Shown one piece after another: positions 45,598-57,607 of a stretch of 64,000 bases of DNA; positions within the stretch are counted from its first letter, which is position 1, and each line of letters starts with the position of its first letter. The notes under the pieces are model-generated. The model worked only from the letters and a program-made list of their open reading frames with translations. It did no database searches and had not been told where the DNA came from. The stretch covers positions 75,301,119 through 75,365,118 of the forward strand of contig CM061488.1 in the NCBI GenBank assembly GCA_030867185.1, in the 5' to 3' direction. A program made the translations under genes and the position numbers. Source of the DNA: Tagetes erecta. Taxonomy: Eukaryota; Streptophyta; Magnoliopsida; Asterales; Asteraceae.

Positions 45598-47814
45598 ATG
45601 GGTGACAAAGAAAAACCGGAATCCAGTGTTAAGAACCAGAACGAAAACCGTGAATCTATTAACAACTCAATTCCGTGTCCGGTATTAACAGCAACTAACT
45701 ACAATTCTTGGTCAGTTCGGATTCGAGCCGTTTTCCGGGTACGAGGTATTTTGGAAGCAATCGAATCGAAAGGAGGCAAGGGGGTTGCGGTTGTGGACTC
45801 GTACAAAGATGACACGGCGGTGGCATTGTTACTACAATCTATTCCAGAAGAACTTGTTCTTCAAGTCTCACAATTAACGACGGCTAAAGAAATTTGGGAG
45901 GCTTTGAAAACACGCTATGTTGGAGTAGAAAGGGTTCGTGAGGCTAGGCTCGAGACATTGCTAACTGAATTTGAGGCATTAAAGATGAGCAGCTCAGATT
46001 CATTGGATAATTTTGCAGCCAAGTTACAACAGTACGTTTCTAATGCAGGTCAACTCGGGCATGTGTTTGAAGAAAGAAAGTTAGTGCAAAAGTTTCTGAG
46101 ATCTCTCCCAAGTAAGTATATTACTATTGTTGCAACAATTCAACAATTTGGTGATCTAAAAAATATGACTTTTCAAGAAGCCATTGGTAGACTTAAAACT
46201 TTTGATGAAGCCCTAGGGTCATCATCAAAAGAATCTACCGATGAAAGTTTAATGTTTCAAAGAACTCATCATGAATCTGAAACTAAAAGAGGTGCTAAAG
46301 TCAATAATAATGGTTCACGAAGTTATGGGAAAAAGGTTGAATATTCAAAATCTCATAATAATGAACAAGGATCCAGTAATACAAAAAAGGGGAGGGGTAA
46401 AGATAGATCTCAAGTTCAATGTTACCGATGTGATGAATTCGGGCACTTTGCATCCGTTTGCCCGGATAGAAAGCAAAAGAAACAAGAGGCAAACTTTCAT
46501 GAAGTAGATGATGAAGATTCGGCACTTTTTATGATGAAGTGTGAGCAAGAAACTGTGTTCCTTAATGAAGAAAATGTGATACCGAAACGTTACGAAGCCG
46601 AACCAAGAGAAAACGATATTTGGTACTTAGACAACGGAGCGAGCAATCACATGACGGGTGACCGTTCTTTCTTTTCGGAATTGAACGAGAATATCACGGG
46701 AAAGGTAAAATTTGGTGATAATTCTTGTGTTGAAATTCATGGTAAAGGCTCAATACTTTTCGTAGGTAAAAGTGGCGAACAAAGGCGTATGAAAAACGTC
46801 TACTTTATTCCCGAGCTAAAAAATAATATCATAAGCTTAGGGCAAACAACCGAAGGCGGGTGTGAAACTCTTTTGAAAGGTAACTATTTATTTTTACACG
46901 ATCGTTCGGGAAAGTTGAAGGTTGGTAGTCCGATTCTACAAGCAAAGATTGATGAGCAAAGTGGATGGAATTATTTAACCAAAGAAAATTATGAATGGCA
47001 AACTTTTTATGAGAATTGGGGGGAGGATGCTCATTCAATTCATAATAAAGGTGGTTTGCAATCAATTCATAATAAAGGAGGTTTGCAAGAGAATGGTTCC
47101 ATACCCAATCTAGATGTACAACTGAATCCATTACCTTATGAATTTGCAACAGATTCAAGCTCATTTAATAAGCTTAGTTCAGAACAAAATTTATTGAGCC
47201 CAATGATAGATTCACATGGCCTTAATTCTGGTATAAATGCATGCCCATCTTCATCTCAGTCGATTATAGGTAATGATATTTCGAGTGATTTAGACTCGAA
47301 CACAAGTTTACGCAGAAGTGAAACAGAAACGAATCCATCAGTTGTCTTAACAGATTGCATAGTTAATGAATTTCTATTTTTAACGCAAGACGAAGATCCA
47401 AGTTTGATTCAAGAAACATTGAAAAAAGGAGAGTGGCTACAAGCTATGAAAAGTGAGATGGATTCAGCTGAAAAAGACAAATGTTTGAACTTAGTTCAAC
47501 TTCCACACGGTCAAAAGTCAGTTAGTCTCAAACGGGTTTTTAAGTTAAAGAAAAATTCGGATGATACTCCAAAGAAGTGCAAGGCAAGAGTTATGGCAAA
47601 GAAGTATGTGAAACATTTTGGAATCGGCTATGAAGAAGTTTTCTCACCTATGGCTCGACTTGAAAGGAATGAAGTAAAGTTCGAGTATGTTAGTGGAAAA
47701 GTGCAACGAGCGGATATCCTTACAAAACCTTTAGCTCGCGTCAAGTTTAAAGAAAAGAAGAACTTGTTAGGAGTTGAAGACCTCTTTAATTCGGTTCGCG
47801 AATTAGGGGGGTGA
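45598..47814 (+). CDS. Copia Gag-protease ORF fused to RT and RNase H remnants
   Basis: A single uninterrupted frame of 738 residues. Residues 1-220 are a Copia Gag (LTATNYNSWSVRIRAVF, AKEIWEALKTRYVG). A CCHC zinc knuckle is at 275-288 (CYRCDEFGHFASVC). The protease region has WYLDNGASNHMTG (345-349 DNGAS; most relatives have D-S/C-G-A-S). Integrase is missing and replaced by a spacer with a duplicated SIHNKGGLQ. From about 605 the start of reverse transcriptase appears (WLQAMKSEMDSAEK, GIGYEEVFSPMARLE) and passes directly into the RNase H end (KFEYVSGK, ADILTKPL). The catalytic RT core and most of RNase H are deleted, yet no stop or frameshift occurs. Confidence 0.93.
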   Translation: MGDKEKPESSVKNQNENRESINNSIPCPVLTATNYNSWSVRIRAVFRVRGILEAIESKGGKGVAVVDSYKDDTAVALLLQSIPEELVLQVSQLTTAKEIWEALKTRYVGVERVREARLETLLTEFEALKMSSSDSLDNFAAKLQQYVSNAGQLGHVFEERKLVQKFLRSLPSKYITIVATIQQFGDLKNMTFQEAIGRLKTFDEALGSSSKESTDESLMFQRTHHESETKRGAKVNNNGSRSYGKKVEYSKSHNNEQGSSNTKKGRGKDRSQVQCYRCDEFGHFASVCPDRKQKKQEANFHEVDDEDSALFMMKCEQETVFLNEENVIPKRYEAEPRENDIWYLDNGASNHMTGDRSFFSELNENITGKVKFGDNSCVEIHGKGSILFVGKSGEQRRMKNVYFIPELKNNIISLGQTTEGGCETLLKGNYLFLHDRSGKLKVGSPILQAKIDEQSGWNYLTKENYEWQTFYENWGEDAHSIHNKGGLQSIHNKGGLQENGSIPNLDVQLNPLPYEFATDSSSFNKLSSEQNLLSPMIDSHGLNSGINACPSSSQSIIGNDISSDLDSNTSLRRSETETNPSVVLTDCIVNEFLFLTQDEDPSLIQETLKKGEWLQAMKSEMDSAEKDKCLNLVQLPHGQKSVSLKRVFKLKKNSDDTPKKCKARVMAKKYVKHFGIGYEEVFSPMARLERNEVKFEYVSGKVQRADILTKPLARVKFKEKKNLLGVEDLFNSVRELGG

Positions 47815-47815
47815 T

Positions 47816-48121
47816 TGTTGGACTTAATTCGCGTAGGCCCATTGGACAAGTCGGTCTTAGTGGGTTGTTTGGCAAGTGGGCCGGACACAAGTGATTAACA
47901 AGTTAGGTTAATTACTATGCAAGGTGGATTATACCTATTCTATTATGATTAGGATAGAATGCTATGTATTGTAATTGAGTTATAATTAGTATTCTAGTCT
48001 TACTAGGATAGATAAGTTATATATATATACTCCTAATGTGTGGAGATATATTGTGACTTCCTTGTAATCAGTTTTGAGTTATTTTCTGATATAACACGTA
48101 AGAGTTATTTACGGGACTTGA
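47816..48121 (+). repeat. 3' LTR of Copia element
   Basis: 306 bp; reads the same as the 5' LTR. Preceded by a G-rich polypurine tract and followed by the target duplication GGGTC. Confidence 0.93.
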
Positions 48122-48481
48122 GGGTCATTCCATCACATCGTATTTGGGTACCGCTGGGGCAAAACGCCATTGGTCTTTCATTTTGACCCAAGTAGTTGTA
48201 TAACCGACCAATTCAATCTGGGCTAATGCACGAACTTGAGTTAGGCCCATTTGTGCCTTGGGCTATAAATGGCTAATGCACTTATGCACCAATCACGATG
48301 CACGAACTTGAAGAAATGAAGAATTACACACAAAAAAATCTAGACAATATTCATACTCTACACAAATTATTATTTTTTATTACCAAAAGGTGGTTGCGGC
48401 GCAACTTGTTGCCCGTTTACCAGCCACTATATTGTAAATTGTCGTTTCTTCTATTAAAAAGATATGTGGTCGAACTTTATG

Positions 48482-48483
<2 letters not shown>

Positions 48484-48534
<51 letters not shown>
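48484..48534. repeat. (AT)n microsatellite
   Basis: About 25 uninterrupted AT units. Expected to be length-polymorphic and usable as a marker. Confidence 0.95.
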
Positions 48535-48536
<2 letters not shown>

Positions 48537-48537
<1 letters not shown>

Positions 48538-48911
48538 TTACCTTCAAATGAGAACCATGTATTTGGAAAGAACCAGTGAGAACCATATAAGATGCGCACA
48601 TATCGCTACAATAACAGTGACAAGGTAAAAAGAAGATGATTTATTAGTATTGTATCATTGTTTCTTGAATTTTATCACCTCTCTCCTTGGTTTTTTATTA
48701 AAAACTAAACATGTGCATATTTGCATATATAATCTGGGTGCATATATGCATTTCAACAAAAAACTTTACAAATCATATTTTTTATAAATAAATCTTAAAA
48801 CTAGTAAGTTTACAAGGATTTTTGTCAATTTAGATAATAAAAAATATAACAGTTAAAGCGGTTCTCACTTAGTTCTTTCCAAAAAATGAGTTCTCAAATG
48901 AAGGTACCCCC
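48537..48911. mobile_element. TIR element with TACCTTCAAATGAGAACC-type ends
   Basis: The left end, TTACCTTCAAATGAGAACC with GGAAAGAACCAGTGAGAACC further in, is mirrored on the right by GGTTCTCACTTAGTTCTTTCC and GAGTTCTCAAATGAAGGTAC. The inverted repeats are about 50 bp. The left flank is the AT microsatellite, so a target duplication cannot be judged. No coding capacity. Confidence 0.6.
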
Positions 48912-51809
48912 ATATTAAAATTTAATGAATAGTAAAAATGACATTTTTCGTAAATAAGCTCACTTTTATGAGCACTTTTGTGTTTGTTTTATCATCTCTT
49001 GGTTTTTCACTTTCATGTTTCTTCTTCTTGGTTTTAATGGTAACTTGGTTTGGTCACTTCACCGGCCCTTCTGACATATTGGTCGTCATTTCAGGAGGTT
49101 GAAACACTGTTATATTTTGGCGATAGTTGCCGATTTGTTGATCTATGTGGCATTCGGTTTGCGAGAACCTTGGTTTTTTCTATTTGTTCGTCGATTACTC
49201 GCCTCTATCTCTATAAGGATGGATGGTGGCAATGGCGACAAGCGGTGTTTGTGTAGTACTAAAAGATGTGACAAAGAAATAAGAAAATCTAGTATGATGA
49301 ACTAGAAAAAGATTGTAAGTCATCCAATAGGTAACTAAGAAAGAACATTGAGTGACATTTCAACTTTTGAAGTCTAGAGTGAAGTTATTGTACTTTGTAC
49401 AAAGTGTAATTTCAATACAAAGCGACCAAACGAACTCTGATTAACCTCATTCCAATGGCGTTGGAACCATTTGTTAAACCCTTTCCCCAACCTTCCCACC
49501 CCCAAACCTAACTAACATACAAATAGTCACTAAATTCATATGAGTTACTAAGGCGTAGGCTATGAACCTTTTAGTCTTTTGGTTTTTTACTATCTATACG
49601 GACCCTATAAACATCTATAAACATCAGATCATATTCTAAGTAAATAATATAGATGGTAGTTTGTGTAAGTATAGGTTTAGTATATAACTTATATCATTTG
49701 TATCAATACATTATCAATACTACCCATTACGGTTTACACCCATGTAACAATGTTTAACCGGTAGCCAAGCCACAGTGGCACTATTGACCACCTCTTACAC
49801 ATGTTGATCTCGCCGGTGGATCATCATCGAAACCTGTATGGTTCATCAACGTCGTCAAAATCAACCTTAATAGCAACAGATAACCTCCAACCGGTTTAGT
49901 TCTTCATTTGAAGCTCTCGTTTTGACATAAAAATCAAGTTTCAGATATCTTTTTGTTACTTTTCATCTTGCGAGATTACATTTCTTAGACTAAGACAATA
50001 CTCATCATGCGAGAGCGAGACTAACCTTCTACACAAGATTCATAACGTGATTACCAATGTGTGATCTTATGCGAGTACTAAGCCTCGTCGTACACATCCA
50101 GCATGAAATTGCCGGTAGGTTATAAGTCATTTGATGTTTAATCTATTTCTTCTTCTTCATCTTCTTAGACTATTTTTATCACGCTACCCCCTACATGATG
50201 CAGTTAACCTATACTGACGTGTCGTCACAATCTACCAAATTGAATGCATTTGACCGTTGCTATATGGTCGTTTTTTACCGTATATAAATTCATCGTATAT
50301 ATAAAACTCTATCTATATAAACCCATAACACTTAGGCTCGTTTGGTTGGAATTCAATGAAATTGGAATTTGAATTTCGGTTGTCATATTGGTCTAAGCAT
50401 GATTGAAATTTCAAAGTTACCACATAAAGTTTGTATTTTGTACCAATTTAATCCTTGAATGAATTTCATTAATTGTCATATCCAAACAGATAATTTTATA
50501 AAATATTTTATCCAAACATATGAAGTGAATTGAAATTTCATTAAGCTTCACTTCACTAGAACTTTAAGATATAATTATCATATCCAATCAACTAATTTAA
50601 TGTAATATTTGATGTTTTTGAAACCAATAAGTATTTGTCATACGGATTTAAACATGTGATGTGAATTAAAATTTGGTGTAATATTAATTTGAAACCATTT
50701 GCACATGTCATGTGAGTTAGCCTGCCTAGAAGTGGAGAAACTCCACTAGACATTATTGATTTATTTCTACCAAATAAATATATTTGATCACTAATACAAC
50801 AATATAGGTGACATCTAATACTTATATGTTATGAAGTATGGAGTTGAAAAATATTGGCATAGATGAATAAATTGGCAACAAATAAGAAAACAAAACAGGA
50901 GAAGGGCTCGGATAGTCTCCGAGATCACTTGCCCAATCGGACACCACGGGGCAGTGTTCCAACTAGATATCAAGCGGCATGAAAGACCTTGTTCGTGTTT
51001 GTACATTTACAACTCGTGTATGACAAATTTTACAGCCTTGGTCCATCATTTATGCAGCCAGCAACCTTGGTCCATCATTTATGCAATGATGGTAATGTAT
51101 TATATATACCAAGTAAAAAGGGGGACCGGGACACATAGTCAGTTGTTAGATAGCGGACACGCAAGCTTATGGTGTGCCACAACCTTTTGCCAAGTACATA
51201 TAAATTTATGGCACCTTGATGTATATATTTTCTAAGAACAGATCATGTGCACATGAAAGAAACAAGAAAAAATGCAGCAATTGACATCTACCAACTTTGA
51301 CATTGTTGCCTCATAAAAATTACAGTGGAGCCTAGACACAGAGATACCTTATATTGGTATCAATCTATAATATAAAGGCATGCCTATATATAGAGACAAA
51401 GATCAAAAAATCCTAGAGCATTCAGAATAAATTCATACCCCTATAACCATCACATCTCTAAATTTTAATGAAAATATAAAACATAGTGTTATTTGACTTG
51501 TACATATTTTAGGGGAAATTACAATATTTCCCCATATTTAAGGGGTCACTATTCATCCATATATCCATTTTTTAAAATTTTTGTGTGAGTGGAATAAAAT
51601 ATAAAAAAGAACAAAAATATTATTTAATCAAAATGGGGATAGATATAGGAATGAGATGACAAGGATTTTGAAATTATAGGGACGACGATGACTTGCCTAC
51701 TAAGAACGCTATAACACGTTTAGCTAATGGGTCCTTACGGTTAGCTTTAATACATGCATTCTAACTCTCCGTTCAAGCTGGAGTGTCTATATCTAATGCT
51801 CCAAGCGTG

Positions 51810-52110
51810 TTACGTATATATACCTGTAAGAGATTTTGTAAACATATCTGCTAGTTGATCATTAAACTTGACAGACCGAATCACAATGATTCTATTAATA
51901 AGCATGACGAAATGACAAGCAATTTCAATGCGCTTTGTCCTCACTCCTCTTATGTAATGCAACTTCATTATCAAATATGAGCTTAACTGGATAAAACTTA
52001 CAAACCTTTTATTCATTGGGAAGTTGCTTGACCCATACAAGTTCACATGATGCATTTACCATTGCTCAATACTTGGCCACTGCGCTTGACCTTGCTATGA
52101 AAAACAATAT
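51810..52110 (-). pseudogene. Copia RNase H remnant
   Basis: On the minus strand the peptide RTKRIEIACHFV followed by IIVIRSVKFNDQLADMFTKSL is the end of a Copia RNase H domain. Upstream, sequence resembling ASCELVWVKQL is readable only across stops and frame changes. No LTRs are seen nearby. It is older and belongs to a different Copia lineage than the element at 45266-48126. Confidence 0.75.
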
Positions 52111-52357
52111 ATATTTTTTAGGGTGACCTGTGGAAGGTGGCTGAAGTTAAAGACAATGCAAAGATAAGAGACCATCATGCCATATAAAGGTAAAATAGAT
52201 GACTTTTTGTTGAGTTTATTTCTAAATACACATATACAATGACAAAGATTAAAGAACCCCTGGTATCATAGAGTTATATTTAATGCGGAATCTTTGAGAT
52301 CGGTTTGGTTGTAAACTGAAAATGTGCCTCACTACGTGTAAAGAACCTCTTTTACGA

Positions 52358-52366
52358 TATATAAAA
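52358..52366 (+). promoter_or_regulatory. Candidate TATA box of the oxidosqualene cyclase gene
   Basis: TATATAAAA lies 204 bp upstream of the cyclase ATG (52570), leaving room for a 5' UTR of about 170-180 nt. The context is otherwise AT-rich, so this is a plausible rather than proven site. Confidence 0.35.
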
Positions 52367-52569
52367 ACAGTTAAGGCATTAAAGGCCGAGACGCGGGCCC
52401 TAAAAATGTGCAGCCCAAAATGTTTGATTTTCTCACCTTATACTATGCCTAATCGACTATAAGAGTAGATACTGAACCGATTTTCACATTAGATACAGAG
52501 TCTCTCAGTTTACACCATAATTTCTTATTTACCGAGTGTTTGTGTGTGTGAACATTCACTTGCAGAAAA

Positions 52570-55500
52570 ATGTGGAGATTGAAAATAGCAGAAGGTGGCA
52601 CTAATCCATACCTGTATAGCACAAACAATTTTGTTGGGAGGCAAATATGGGAATTTGATCCAGATTATGGAAGCTTAGAAGAACGTGCTGAGGTGGAACA
52701 GGCTCGTGCTGATTTCTGGAATCATAGACACTTAGTTAAGACCAGCAGTGATGTTCTTTGGCGGATGCAGGTATGGATCCCTGTTGCATACAAAGTTGTT
52801 ATTTATTTGGTTATGAATGTATAATATATGGTAAGAATGCTGACGTATGCAGTTTTTAAGAGAGAAGCAATTTGAACAAACAATAGCTCAAGTGAAGATA
52901 GAGGATTGTGAAGAAGTATCATATGAAAAGGCTACAATCACATTGAGGAGATCAGTTAATTACTTTGCCGCCTTGCAGGCTAATGATGGTCATTGGCCAG
53001 CTGAAAATGCTGGTCCCTTGTATTTTATGCAGCCCCTGGTAAACTTTCATTATTAGTTAGAAGTGCGAAAACGGGTTGGCTGTGCATATGTTGTCAAATG
53101 CACACAAGGGCACACCTAGTCTTGTAGTCTCCTAAAGCCTGGTGTTGCCTTGTCTCCTTGCACAAATTCCAGCCAAAAATCGTTGTAACATGGCTGAAAC
53201 AGTTACACTAACCCTAAACAGCAAAAAATCGTCGTAACTTTGACAGCTGCCAAAAGTCAAAATTGGTTGATCCAACTTTGGCAACTAGCTAAAGCCGCTT
53301 GATCATCTAGGGTCAGCTAGACAGCTACCCTTTTGGCCGAGAACCTCCACACCTGCCCAGCAGGTAAGATGAAGCATACCTTACCTCTATCCATGGGATA
53401 AAGATGCTGCTCCTAGATATACCCCAGCTTAGAAAAACCTCATTTATTTTCATAATGGAAAGTATAGAAAACTTATAAGAAAATAAAATAAGTATCATAA
53501 CAGAATGTAATAGTAGCAAAAGATAAAAGTACAGGATTGCATAAAACTTCCTAAGACAACAGTAGCTATGACCAAAGGCACACCTAAACCTAACGCACAC
53601 CTAAACTAAAGGCACACTTAAGACTACACGCAAAACTAAGAAGAATCTAACACCGACATACGACTAAAGGCAACCTGAGTGCAATACAAACCAAGATTGG
53701 AAGTCATACACGTTAAAAATACAATATGGGCTGCTATCAAGTTTCATCCCAACCCGTTTGACTCGTTTCCCTTTTAGCTAGATGTCTTGTTTTAGTTGTT
53801 TGATCTGTTATACACATAATCCTTATCAACCATTCATAATTAAAAAGGGTCAATAAAATTCTTATATTTGACAAATGAGCAAATTGCAGGTGATGTGCTT
53901 GTATATTACCGGGCATCTTAACAGTGTATTCCCAGTAGAATATCGAAAAGAAATCCTAAGGTATTTATATTGTCATCAGGTACGTACAATTATATTTAAA
54001 TAATGTATTGTATAACTGACCTTTGTGAAAACATTCACAAACTGTCATGTGGAATGCACAGAATGAAGACGGCGGGTGGGGACTTCACATAGAGGGTCAT
54101 AGCACAATGTTCTGCACCACCCTCAGTTACATTTGTATGCGTCTGTTAGGAGAAGGGCCTGATGGTGGTCTGAATGGCGCATGCACCAAAGCACGCAAAT
54201 GGATTCTTGATCATGGCAGTGTTAAATTCATTCCGTCATGGGGCAAAACATGGCTTTCTGTAAGACATATTATAATCTTCCTTATTACCTTAACTATCTA
54301 AAAATTTTAATTGAGCAGAAGAGTATTGACATGATACTGAACAACCTAACTGCTTGGGAAGTGTTAAAATTACCAGTTCGGTCCTGGACATGTTTTGACT
54401 CATTACGCATTCGACCCCAAAAATCCAGTTTCCAACCATACTTATAAAACCAAACATACTTATAGATGGTTCATTTTCTCAGATACTTGGTATATACGAA
54501 TGGGCTGGAACCAACCCAATGCCCCCAGAGTTTTGGATCCTTCCTTCTTTCCTACCTATGCATCCAGGTTATTTCTCTAGTACCAACTGTATTAAATCAT
54601 TATAGGGAATTATATTTATTCTAGAATAAATTCTACACTTTTAATGATTTTTGGAACACTGTAATGATTTAATGTACTATTTCCTATTTAAAATTTTAAT
54701 CCAAATGCAGCAAAAATGTGGTGCTACTGTCGTTTGGTATACATGCCAATGTCATACCTATATGGTAAAAGATTTGTGGGTCCTATTACTCCATTGATTC
54801 TACAGCTTAGAGATGAACTTTATGCACAGCCCTACAATGAAATCAAATGGCGAGGCATACGACATTTGTGTGCAAAGGTTAAACTTTTACTATTTCAGTG
54901 TTTAAAACATGTAACTTGCATGGTAACTCTCTACCTGGGTAATAATATGCCTTCGAAACTTATATTTCAGGAAGATTTATACTATCCACATCCTTTACTA
55001 CAAGAATTAATGTGGGACAGTCTCTATGTTTTTACTGAGCCTTTATTGAATCACTGGCCATTTAACAAATTGCGTGAAAAAGCACTTCAAACAACAATGA
55101 AGCATATCCATTATGAAGATGAGAACAGCCGATATATCACAATTGGTTGTGTAGAAAAGGTAAGCCATAGAAACATAATTTAATTAAACTATTTTGAACT
55201 TACTCATGGTTTGACATTTGATGTTTAGGTACTGTGTATGCTTGCATGCTGGGTTGAGGATCCAAATGGTGTTTGTTTCAAAAAGCACCTTGCTCGAATC
55301 CCAGATTATCTCTGGGTTGCTGAAGATGGAATGAAAATGCAGGTAACTGGTCATACATTAATACAATAAAAATATTATGTTTAGATAAATCCTAATATAT
55401 TTTAAAAACCATATCCATTCCACAGAGTTTTGGCAGTCAAGAGTGGGATGCTGGTTTTGCCATTCAAGCTCTATTGGCTACGGAACTTACCGAAGAAATT

Positions 55501-57607
55501 GGCTCCACTTTGACGAAAGGACATGAATTTATTAAAGCTTCACAGGTATCTAAATTCTGATGTATTATCTGAGATAGTATTAAACAATAATAATGTGTTT
55601 ACCTGCTAGCTACTATTCTGTAGGTTAAAGACAATCCTTCAGGCGACTTTAAAAGCATGCACAGACATATTTCTAAAGGATCATGGACGTTTTCAGATCA
55701 AGATCATGGATGGCAAGTTTCAGACTGTACTGCTGAAGCATTAAAGGTATATTCACACAATTTATGCACAAACTCATTATTGGTATATACTAATCTACTT
55801 ACTGTTTGTCTCTACTCTATCCCCAGTGTTGCCTCCTATTTTCAACTATGCCACAAGAAATTGTGGGTGAGAAAATGAAACCTGAGCAACTGAATGATGC
55901 GGTCAACATATTACTTTCCTTGCAGGTCAGTTTACATTGAAAATGTCAAATGTGTCAAATTTATAACCTGTGAAAGACACCATGTGTTTAATAGCAGATT
56001 TAAAGAGTTCCGTAAAAACACACTCTAAATCATCAAATGTGGTCTTGACACGTTATATTTGAATGTAATGGTTATATAGAGCAAAAATGGTGGATCAGCT
56101 GCATGGGAACCAGCAGGATCATCAGACTGGCTGGAGGTATATATCTTAGTCATAAAGAAGATATTTTTATTTAAGTTGCATAAATTTGATGTATATTCCA
56201 ACTTTGTTTTCACCATAGATTCTCAATCCTACAGAATTCTTTGCTGACATTGTCATTGAGCATGAGTAAGATTAAAAACATAATTTGCATTTCCATATAA
56301 GATATAAAAATAGTTTAAACTTCAGAAGAATTGCAAAAACTTGTTGACTAGGTATGTTGAGTGCACATCATCAGCGATGCAGGCCCTAGTTATGTTTAAG
56401 AAGTTATACCCCGGGCATAGGAGAAAAGAGATCGAAAAATTTCTTACAGGTGCAAGTAGATACCTAGAGAAGATACAGATGCAAGATGGTTCATGGTTTG
56501 TTTCTGTTCTTAATTTTTACATTAAAAGGGAGCACTGAAACAGCTGGAACCAGAGGTAGCAAAAAAATGGCTGGTTCAGCCAATGGGTTAAAACAGGACA
56601 GGTCAAGCTAGGTTGACCTCCAAATACGTATTGTCCACAAACTAGTACACTTTTTATATAAAAGTTCATGGTCAAATATGATTAAAAAACTTATCTTTTA
56701 ATGATAATCTATTTTCTTGAATATAATGATTAAGAGCTTTTTTGTATTAAAAAGAACACTTTAGATGATTTTTGACACATCCTTTTTTAGCTCGTTTTGG
56801 TTGCTTCACTTGTTTGACCCATTAGAGATCAAACGGGATCCAAACCGTGACACATCCATGATAGATGGGTCAAAATTGTCACCTCTAGTCGGAACTAGTT
56901 ATTTTGTTAACATGATAAGCTGTGGTAACTAGGTATGGAAACTGGGGCGTGTGTTTTACATACGGTACCTGGTTTGCCCTTGGAGCACTAGCAGCAGTTC
57001 GAAAGACGTATGAAAATTGTCCAGCAATTCAAAAGGGTGTCAAATTTCTGCTGGAAACACAGCAGGAGGATGGTGGGTGGGGGGAAAGCTACAGATCCTG
57101 TCCAGAAATGGTAACACAACATAAAAAAAATTAAAAGAAACAATAACAAACGAAACACATAATGACCAAATTTCTGTGGTTGTTCAAAAACAGAAATATG
57201 TACCCTTGGAAGGTCACTCCAATCTGGTGCACACTGCATGGGCAATGATGGGACTGATTCATTCTCGACAGATGGAGAGAGATGCAACACCCCTACACAA
57301 AGCAGCAAAGTTGTTGATCAACTCTCAGTTGGATAATGGCGATTTCCCACAACAGGTAATTAGACATATAAAAAAGAAAAATAAGTTCAATAATCAAACT
57401 TAAATGAACAAAAAACTATACTAGTAATGTATACAAAATTATATGAAGACAAAATACCTAATGCAGGAAATAGCTGGAGTATTCATGAAGAACTGCATGC
57501 TACACTATGCACTCTATAGGAATATATACCCACTGTGGGCCTTAGCTGATTATCGCAAGCATGTGCTGCCGCAACTCAAAAGGGGTCTAGAACCATCAAG
57601 CCAGTGA
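52570..57607 (+). CDS. Oxidosqualene cyclase, beta-amyrin synthase-like
   Basis: Seventeen exons (52570-52770, 52853-53038, 53890-53979, 54062-54259, 54483-54567, 54711-54877, 54971-55159, 55229-55342, 55426-55545, 55624-55746, 55827-55925, 56080-56136, 56219-56265, 56352-56495, 56933-57110, 57194-57355, 57467-57607) join in phase to 766 residues, the normal length. The enzyme cyclises 2,3-oxidosqualene at the ER membrane. The protonating Asp is in DCTAE (484-488). MWCYCR at 256-261 carries the Trp typical of beta-amyrin synthases; lupeol synthases usually have Leu there. Several QW repeats are present (QNEDGGWG, QMQDGSWYGNWG, QQEDGGWGES). Opening MWRLKIAEGG is standard. The exact product (beta-amyrin, mixed amyrins or taraxasterol-type) cannot be settled from sequence. 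Converges with the PIG-X-like gene. Confidence 0.95.
53330..53445 (-). mobile_element. SINE-like insertion in cyclase intron 2
   Basis: On the minus strand it contains CCATGGATAGAGGTAAGG followed by TTCATCTTACC and ends GGTTCTCGGCC. It shares the CCATGG-TAGAGGTAAGG core with the block at 32505-32660. Borders are uncertain. Confidence 0.4.
56546..56893. mobile_element. Possible hAT-like MITE in cyclase intron 14
   Basis: The ends AGAGGTAGCAAAAAAATGG and, read from the right, AGAGGTGACAATTTTGACCC are related inverted repeats of a type common in plant hAT MITEs. Interior holds TTTGACCCA-type motifs in both orientations. The target duplication is unclear. Confidence 0.4.

Larger units (their letters stand above)
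45266..48126 (+). mobile_element. Internally deleted Copia LTR retrotransposon, very young
   Basis: Target duplication GGGTC at 45266-45270 and 48122-48126. The 5' LTR is 45271-45576 and the 3' LTR is 47816-48121, both 306 bp; on reading them side by side I found no difference. LTRs begin TGTTGGACTT. The primer binding site TGGTATCAGAG (initiator tRNA-Met type) follows the 5' LTR, and a polypurine tract (AGGGGGGTGA) precedes the 3' LTR. The internal region is only 2.2 kb and lacks integrase and most of the polymerase, so it is non-autonomous. It sits inside an older repeat. Confidence 0.95.
48127..51809. other. Intergenic region with microsatellite, TIR element and decayed repeats
   Basis: Right flank of the Copia insertion, a dispersed-repeat copy (48385-48440), an (AT)n microsatellite, a TIR element (48537-48911), and AT-rich DNA. 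A 21-bp direct duplication (CCTTGGTCCATCATTTATGC) occurs at about 51037 and 51064. The frames at 49050-49305 show no family features. No gene is supported. Confidence 0.5.
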
